From assembly GCA_040878225.1 (NCBI GenBank), contig JBBDMR010000159.1, positions 1-10,137 of the forward strand: a DNA stretch of 10,137 nucleotides. The letters are read 5' to 3'. Below the pieces are notes generated by a model. The model ran no database searches. It had not been told where the DNA came from and was given only the letters and a program-made list of their open reading frames with translations. The DNA comes from MA-ANB-1 sp040878225. Its GTDB lineage: Bacteria > Actinomycetota > Acidimicrobiia > Spongiisociales > ZC4RG35. Each line of letters opens with the position of its first letter. Within the stretch, counting starts at the first letter, position 1. The position numbers were made by a program, and so were the translations under genes. Shown piece by piece: positions 5,564 to 10,137 of the stretch.

Positions 5564-6544
5564 ATGAGTGAATCGAAACGAGTCTTCTCCGGCATCCAGC
5601 CGACAGGTGAGCTACACCTGGGCAACTACGTGGGTGCGTTGAAGAACTGGGTGACGATGCAGGACGAATACGAGACCATCTACTGCGTTGTCGACCTCCA
5701 CGCCATGACATTGCCGTACGACCCTGCCGAGTTGTTCGAGGCGCGTCTGGAGACGGCCCGGATGGTCCTCGCCGCGGGTGTCGACCCCGACCGGTCGCTG
5801 CTCTACTTCCAGGCCGATGTGCCCCAGCACTCCGAGCTGTCCTGGATCCTGGGGACGATGACCGGGATCGGCCAGTTGGAGCGGATGACCCATTTCAAGG
5901 AGAAGGCAGATCGCGCCGGGCAAAACCTGGGGATTCTCTCTTATCCGGTCCTGCAGGCCGCTGACATCCTCATCCACAAGGTCCATGCGGTTCCGGTCGG
6001 CGACGACCAGGCCCAGCACCTGGAGCTGACCCGCGACCTGGCGATCCGGTTCAATTCGCGCTTCGGCGAAGTGTTCCCGGTCCCGGAGCGGATAACTCCC
6101 GAGATCGGGGCGAGGGTGATGTCGCTGACCGACCCCGAGTCGAAAATGTCCAAGTCGGATCCGAGCCTCAAGTCCCGAATCCTGCTCACGGACACCGCCG
6201 ATCAAATCCTGAAGAAGGTGAAGTCTGCCGTCACCGACACCGGAACCGAGGTTGCCTATGACCGCGCTGCGAAGGCGGGGATCTCCAATCTCCTCGAGAT
6301 CTTCTCTTTCTTTTCAGGCCGTCCCATCCCCGAGCTCGTCGACGAGTACGCCGGGGCCGGCTACGGGGCGTTCAAGATCGCCGTTGCCGAAGTGATCGCC
6401 GAGGGCCTGCGCCCGATCACCAGCGCATATGAGGCGCTGAGCGTTTCCGATGTCTCCGAACTGATGTCCCGGAATGGGGCAATCGCCAGGGAGCGGGCGG
6501 AAGCCGAGATGGTTCCGATCCGCAAGGCGGTCGGCATCGGCTAG
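5564..6544 (+). CDS. trpS: Tryptophan--tRNA ligase
   Basis: A 326-residue class I tryptophanyl-tRNA synthetase, which charges tRNA-Trp with tryptophan using ATP. It starts with the typical RVFSGIQPTGELHLGNYVGA stretch containing the HIGH-type signature HLGN (18-21). It has YPVLQAADIL (127-136) and VGDDQ (145-149) in the active-site region and the KMSKS loop intact at 194-198. Its length is normal for bacterial TrpRS and nothing is missing. ATG 5564 is preceded by GAGGT (5553-5557) at a 6-nt spacing, a good ribosome binding site just after the attenuator terminator. The gene is a single-cistron unit controlled by the upstream Trp-codon leader, so low charged tRNA-Trp should raise expression of the enzyme that charges it. 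It converges on the membrane protease gene 10 bp away. Confidence 0.97.
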   Translation: MSESKRVFSGIQPTGELHLGNYVGALKNWVTMQDEYETIYCVVDLHAMTLPYDPAELFEARLETARMVLAAGVDPDRSLLYFQADVPQHSELSWILGTMTGIGQLERMTHFKEKADRAGQNLGILSYPVLQAADILIHKVHAVPVGDDQAQHLELTRDLAIRFNSRFGEVFPVPERITPEIGARVMSLTDPESKMSKSDPSLKSRILLTDTADQILKKVKSAVTDTGTEVAYDRAAKAGISNLLEIFSFFSGRPIPELVDEYAGAGYGAFKIAVAEVIAEGLRPITSAYEALSVSDVSELMSRNGAIARERAEAEMVPIRKAVGIG

Positions 6545-6574
6545 CCGAACCTGCTCAGGCGGTGAGCAGCTCGG
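6545..6574. terminator. Inverted repeat at the convergent trpS/protease junction
   Basis: CTGCTCA (6551-6557) and TGAGCAG (6563-6569) form a perfect 7-bp stem with a 5-nt loop, extended by CCGA (6545-6548) with TCGG (6571-6574) across a small internal loop. It covers the whole gap between the trpS stop and the protease stop and includes the latter. No T-run follows in either direction, so it may act as a two-way hairpin-only terminator; function is inferred. Confidence 0.5.
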
Positions 6575-7289
6575 GCGGCAGGAGCAGAACCAGTGCGGCG
6601 AGGAGATTCCAGCCGCTGTGGAGGAATATCGCCGGTCCGAGACGCCCGGTGCGCAGTGTCACCCACGCCAGCACCGCACCGACGATGAACAGCTGGGGGA
6701 GCACTACCGCTGCCGCGGCGAGGAGGTTGCCCGAGGCCAATCCGAGGACGTGGAACAAGGAGAAAACGAGGGCACTCACCACGATCAATACCCGCTTCGA
6801 CCGGTCGCCGAGCGCCTTGATCAGAACACCGCGAAACACCAGCTCTTCGGTGATCGGGGCCAGCACCACGGACACCAGCAGCGATGCGAGACGGGCCCCG
6901 CCTGATTCCAGGCCGGACATGACGTCGCCGATCTCCTGGGCCGGGCCGCCTTCGGGGAACAGGAGCAGGACCAGGGGGAGGAAGAGAATCGACAGCCCCA
7001 GTTGGAGGCCGAGGCCGGCGAAGATGTATGCCGAGTCGCGTCCCCGCACTTCGAATCCCAGCGAGTCCGGAGGCTTGGGCCGGTTGACCAGCCAGAGCAC
7101 GAAGAGATGGCCGATGTACTGGCCGGTCAGGGCGAGCACGACGAACACCTCGTCGTTGTCGGCCACGATCCCGATCGCCGCGAAAACCGCCGCACCGAGA
7201 AACCCACCGAGAATGACGAGGACAAAGTCGACCAGGGTCCACGTCCGGATCACGTGGCGGGAGCCTACCGATTCGGATCGGATACGCAC
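6555..7289 (-). CDS. CPBP-family intramembrane metalloprotease
   Basis: A 244-residue, very hydrophobic protein with the three CPBP (CAAX protease and bacteriocin-processing, Abi) motifs in order: EELVFR (148-153), FSLFH (176-180) and HSGWN (224-228). These supply the Glu and His residues thought to form the metal site inside the membrane. Hydrophobic segments lie at about 19-43, 48-69, 87-111, 134-146, 166-183, 188-212 and 220-238, so there are roughly six to eight membrane spans. Relatives include the eukaryotic prenyl protease Rce1 and many bacterial proteins of unknown substrate, some tied to bacteriocin immunity. No bacteriocin or prenylation gene is nearby, so the role here is open. The start is GTG 7289, with a weak AAGAG upstream; an in-frame GTG at codon 13 is an alternative. 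It is divergent from guaB3 with only 34 bp between them. Confidence 0.88.
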   Translation of the reverse strand: MRIRSESVGSRHVIRTWTLVDFVLVILGGFLGAAVFAAIGIVADNDEVFVVLALTGQYIGHLFVLWLVNRPKPPDSLGFEVRGRDSAYIFAGLGLQLGLSILFLPLVLLLFPEGGPAQEIGDVMSGLESGGARLASLLVSVVLAPITEELVFRGVLIKALGDRSKRVLIVVSALVFSLFHVLGLASGNLLAAAAVVLPQLFIVGAVLAWVTLRTGRLGPAIFLHSGWNLLAALVLLLPPELLTA

Positions 7290-7292
7290 TGT

Positions 7293-7319
7293 TACTCTTG
7301 GCTAAACGTTCGGCGGAGG
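7293..7319 (+). promoter_or_regulatory. Candidate -10 box and ribosome binding site of the gua pair
   Basis: TACTCT (7293-7298) preceded by TGT fits an extended -10 box, though no good -35 is seen. GGAGG (7315-7319) lies 4 nt before GTG 7324 and supports that start. The region overlaps the 5' end of the divergent protease gene, so the two promoters must be very close. Confidence 0.4.
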
Positions 7320-7323
7320 ACCA

Positions 7324-8481
7324 GTGGAAATAGAGATCGGCATCGGGAAGTCGGGGCGACAGGCATACGGCTTCGACGACATCGCAATCGTCCCCTCGAG
7401 GAGGACACGAGACCCTGACGACGTGGACATCTCCTGGCAGCTCGACGCCTTCAAGTTCGACCTGCCGATGATGGGCTCCGCAATGGACTCGGCCATAAGC
7501 CCCGAAACCGCGGTTGCGATCGGCAAGCTGGGTGGTCTCGGCGTCCTCAATCTCGAAGGTCTGTGGACCCGCTACGAAGACCCCACCCCGTACTTCGAAG
7601 AGATTGCCGAACTCGACAACGAGAAGGCCACCCTGCGGATGCAGGAGATCTACCTCGCCCCGGTCGACACCGACCTCGTCGGCAAACGGATTGCGGAGAT
7701 GAAAGCCGAAGGGATCGTCACCGCGGCTTCCCTCACCCCGCAGCGGGTTCGGGAATGGGCACCGGCCGCCCTCGAAGCAGGGCTTGAAATCCTGGTCATT
7801 CAGGGGACGGTGGTGTCCGCCGAGCACGTCTCCACCCGGGCCGAGTCGCTCAACCTCAAGGAATACATCGCCAATTGCCCTGTCCCGGTCATCGTCGGAG
7901 GGTGCGCCAGCTACTCGACTGCTCTGCACCTGATGCGGACCGGCGCGGTTGGCGTGCTGGTCGGCGTTGGCCCCGGAGCTGCGTGCACCACGAGGGGAGT
8001 CCTCGGCGTGGGTGTGCCCCAGGCCACCGCAATCGCCGATGCTGCCGGAGCGCGGATCCGCTACCTCGACGAGACCGGCCGCTACGTCCACGTCATCGCC
8101 GACGGCGGTATGCGCACCGGTGGCGACGTGTCCAAGGCAATCGCCTGCGGTGCCGATGCGGTGATGATCGGGTCGCCGCTGGCATCTGCCACCGAGGCCC
8201 CCGGCAAGGGATACCACTGGGGGATGGCGACATTCCACCCGACGCTTCCCAGGGGAGCCAGGGTGCGTGTCGGCGACCGGGGGACCCTGAAGCAGATCCT
8301 CGTCGGCCCTGCCCATGAGAACGATGGCAAGCTCAACCTGTTCGGTGGCCTGCAGATGTCGATGGCGACCACCGGCTATTCCGACGTGAAGGAGTTCCAG
8401 AAGGCGGAGGTGATGATCGCCCCGTCGCTGCAGACGGAAGGGAAGTCGTTGCAGCGCAGCCAACAGGTTGGGATGGGGTGA
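7324..8481 (+). CDS. guaB3: GuaB3-family IMP dehydrogenase-related protein
   Basis: A 385-residue TIM-barrel protein of the IMP dehydrogenase/GMP reductase superfamily, matching the GuaB3 group common in Actinobacteria. IMP dehydrogenase oxidises IMP to XMP with NAD+. Marks are GSAMDSAISPETAVAIGKLGG (51-71), VIVGGCASY (189-197), GVGPGAACTTRGVLGVGVPQ (214-233) with catalytic-loop Cys221 and CTTR, ADGGMRTGGDVSKAIACGAD (259-278), and LFGGLQMSMATTGY (339-352). There is no CBS-domain pair: a short segment (about 80-135) replaces it. The mobile-flap region (about 295-335) is short and I do not see the Arg-Tyr pair of canonical IMPDH. So it may be a weak IMPDH or have a changed role. Start GTG 7324 has GGAGG 4 nt upstream. 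guaA follows 31 bp after its stop, which supports a role in GMP synthesis. A canonical guaB is not in the window. Confidence 0.9.
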   Translation: MEIEIGIGKSGRQAYGFDDIAIVPSRRTRDPDDVDISWQLDAFKFDLPMMGSAMDSAISPETAVAIGKLGGLGVLNLEGLWTRYEDPTPYFEEIAELDNEKATLRMQEIYLAPVDTDLVGKRIAEMKAEGIVTAASLTPQRVREWAPAALEAGLEILVIQGTVVSAEHVSTRAESLNLKEYIANCPVPVIVGGCASYSTALHLMRTGAVGVLVGVGPGAACTTRGVLGVGVPQATAIADAAGARIRYLDETGRYVHVIADGGMRTGGDVSKAIACGADAVMIGSPLASATEAPGKGYHWGMATFHPTLPRGARVRVGDRGTLKQILVGPAHENDGKLNLFGGLQMSMATTGYSDVKEFQKAEVMIAPSLQTEGKSLQRSQQVGMG

Positions 8482-8512
8482 GTCCCGCATTGGCAGACCG
8501 ACGGGCCGGGTG

Positions 8513-10069
8513 GTGAACGGAGGCGTGAAGCCGGCCGAGGACGTTGCGACTGTACTGGTCCTCGACTTCGGGGCACAGTATGCCCAGCTGATCGCGCGTC
8601 GGGTGCGCGAAGCACACGTCCACTCCGAGATCGTTTCTCGCGAGATTTCCGCAGAGGAGGTCCGCGCCCGCCGCCCTGCGGGTCTGATCCTCTCCGGTGG
8701 CCCGGCGTCGGTATATGCCGAAGACGCCCTCCGGATGGACCCGGCGATCCTCGATCTCGGCATTCCCGTGCTCGGCATTTGCTACGGCCACCAGTTGATC
8801 GCGAGCGTCGCCGGGGGAGAGGTGGCCAACACCGGCAATGCAGAGTTCGGCAAGGCCCAGCTCCAGGTGGTGGCCGATAGTCTCCTGCTTGCCGAGCTGC
8901 CCAAAGAACAACAGGTGTGGATGTCGCACCGCGACGAAGTGACGGGGCCGCCTCCCGGGTTCGTCTCGGTGGCGTCGACGCCGGGTGCGGCTGTTGCGGT
9001 GATGGAAGACCGCGAGCGGAGGATGTACGGCGTCCAGTTCCATCCCGAGGTGGTCCATACCCCGCGGGGCACCGAGATCCTGCAGCGGTTCCTCTACGAT
9101 GTCTGCGAGCTCCTCCCCGAGTGGACCAGCCACTCCATCATCGAATCTCAGGTCGAGATCATTCGCAACCAGATCGGTGATGGCAGGGTCATCTGCGGGC
9201 TGTCAGGTGGGGTCGACTCGGCGGTGGCAGCCGCTCTGGTCCATGCAGCTGTTGGCGACCAATTGACCTGCATCTTTGTCGACCACGGCCTGCTCCGGGA
9301 GGGCGAAGCCCGCCAGGTGGAGGAGACCTTCCGGTCCCATTTCGAGGTGGACCTGGTCCATGTGAAGGCCGAGGACCGCTTCCTCGAGAAGCTGGCCGGC
9401 GTCTCCGAGCCCGAAGCCAAGCGCAAGATCATCGGCACCGAGTTCATCAGGGTCTTCGAAGAAGCAGCCGCATCTATCGGCGACGCCGGATTCCTGGTCC
9501 AGGGCACCCTGTATCCCGACGTCATCGAGTCGGGGTCGGCGACCGCCGCCACCATCAAGACCCACCACAACGTGGGCGGCTTGCCCGCGGACATGAAATT
9601 CGAGCTGGTGGAACCGTTGCGAGACCTGTTCAAAGACGAGGTGCGGGCCGTGGGTGAGGAGCTTGGCCTTCCCCAGGACATCGTGTGGCGCCAGCCCTTC
9701 CCGGGCCCCGGCCTGGCGGTGCGGATCATCGGAGACATCACCAAGGAGCGGCTCGACATCCTCCGGGCCGCCGACCATATCGTCACCGAGGAGATCAAAC
9801 GGGCCGGCCTCTACAGGGAGATCTGGCAGGCGTTTGCGGTGCTCCCGGCGATCAAGACCGTTGGGGTTCAGGGCGACGGAAGGACGTACGCGTATCCCCT
9901 CGTCATCCGTGCCGTGACCTCCGAAGACGCAATGACCGCCGATTGGGCCCGATTGCCCTATGAATTGCTGGAGAAAATGTCGAGTCGGATCATCAACGAG
10001 GTCCCGGGGATCAATCGCGTCGCATACGACATCTCGAGCAAACCACCGGCCACCATCGAGTGGGAATAG
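8513..10069 (+). CDS. guaA: GMP synthase (glutamine-hydrolysing)
   Basis: About 518 residues. It makes GMP from XMP, ATP and glutamine. Numbering from GTG 8513, the N-terminal class I glutamine amidotransferase domain (about 13-200) contains LVLDFGAQY (15-23), LSGGP (60-64), the nucleophile Cys90 in GICYGHQ (88-94), and FHPE (176-179) with the catalytic His177 and Glu179. The ATP-pyrophosphatase domain has the P-loop SGGVDS (231-236), and the C-terminal dimerisation domain includes the PFPGPGLAVRIIGDIT stretch. All key residues are present and the length is usual. The start is uncertain: the frame is open to TTG 8468, inside guaB3, and GTG 8510, 8513 and 8525 are all possible. There is a GGAGG at 8519-8523, but only 1 nt before GTG 8525, too close to serve it. 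Placed directly after guaB3 it completes a two-step IMP-to-GMP unit. Confidence 0.95.
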   Translation: MNGGVKPAEDVATVLVLDFGAQYAQLIARRVREAHVHSEIVSREISAEEVRARRPAGLILSGGPASVYAEDALRMDPAILDLGIPVLGICYGHQLIASVAGGEVANTGNAEFGKAQLQVVADSLLLAELPKEQQVWMSHRDEVTGPPPGFVSVASTPGAAVAVMEDRERRMYGVQFHPEVVHTPRGTEILQRFLYDVCELLPEWTSHSIIESQVEIIRNQIGDGRVICGLSGGVDSAVAAALVHAAVGDQLTCIFVDHGLLREGEARQVEETFRSHFEVDLVHVKAEDRFLEKLAGVSEPEAKRKIIGTEFIRVFEEAAASIGDAGFLVQGTLYPDVIESGSATAATIKTHHNVGGLPADMKFELVEPLRDLFKDEVRAVGEELGLPQDIVWRQPFPGPGLAVRIIGDITKERLDILRAADHIVTEEIKRAGLYREIWQAFAVLPAIKTVGVQGDGRTYAYPLVIRAVTSEDAMTADWARLPYELLEKMSSRIINEVPGINRVAYDISSKPPATIEWE

Positions 10070-10137
10070 GCCCGAAAAACAAGTGCCCTGTCCGGCAGAT
10101 CGTGCTCGTATTTCAACGGCCCTTGTCCCCCCTGGCG
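10070..10137. other. Non-coding end of window with a weak inverted repeat
   Basis: After guaA I see no start of a gene. ACAAG-T-GCC (10079-10087) can pair with GGC-C-CTTGT (10118-10126) with one mismatch around a 30-nt loop. There is no T-run, so a terminator role is doubtful. Confidence 0.25.

Noticed and set aside
5211..5711. Minus-strand frame crossing the trpS control region.
   Set aside because: It overlaps the end of ligB, the attenuator and the start of trpS, and its translation is unlike any family I know.
6555..7289. CPBP protease as part of a bacteriocin or abortive-infection system.
   Set aside because: No bacteriocin precursor, transporter or defence gene is adjacent; neighbours are housekeeping genes.
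6541..8778. Very long minus-strand open frame (745 codons) opposite guaB3 and the end of trpS.
   Set aside because: It shares no family motifs, is rich in Arg, Gly and Pro, and mirrors codon bias of the real genes; guaB3 and the protease have clear motifs in other frames.

Overview
The window looks like ordinary chromosomal DNA from a high-GC Gram-positive bacterium, most likely an uncultured actinobacterium (Acidimicrobiia-like is my guess, not proven). Pointers are the high GC content, many GTG and TTG starts, a LytR-CpsA-Psr cell-wall ligase, an ATP-dependent DNA ligase of the LigB type, a GuaB3-type IMP dehydrogenase-like gene, and Actinobacteria-style promoters with TANNNT -10 boxes very close to start codons. 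I see no rRNA, tRNA, CRISPR array, insertion sequence or phage gene, and no stretch over 300 bases lacks a gene.

Layout. 1-629 (minus) is a partial endonuclease/exonuclease/phosphatase-fold hydrolase, cut by the window edge, lying just downstream of a GNAT acetyltransferase (637-1227, minus). Divergent from it by only 31 bp is a Nudix CoA-pyrophosphatase-like hydrolase (1259-1786). Then comes a tightly packed plus-strand trio, 1855-5414: a membrane-anchored LCP protein, a cytoplasmic sulfite-oxidase-like molybdopterin protein with a pentapeptide-repeat C-terminus, and LigB. The genes overlap by 4 bp or abut, so translation is probably coupled.

5411-6544 holds trpS and its own control region. 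There is a good sigma-70-type promoter that overlaps the ligase stop codon, a 13-residue leader peptide with a Trp-Arg-Trp control segment, mutually exclusive RNA hairpins and a terminator with seven Ts, then a Shine-Dalgarno site and trpS. This reads as a complete ribosome-mediated tryptophan attenuator. The leader ATG lies 8 nt after the -10 box, so the leader mRNA may be leaderless.

trpS converges on a CPBP-family membrane protease (6555-7289, minus) across an inverted repeat. Divergent from the protease is the purine pair guaB3-like (7324-8481) and guaA (about 8513-10069), which suits GMP synthesis from IMP via XMP. The last 68 bp hold only a weak inverted repeat.

The points most worth a second look are the trpS attenuator, the molybdopterin/pentapeptide fusion, and recurrent leaderless-style promoters. 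I found no wholly new defence or mobile system here.
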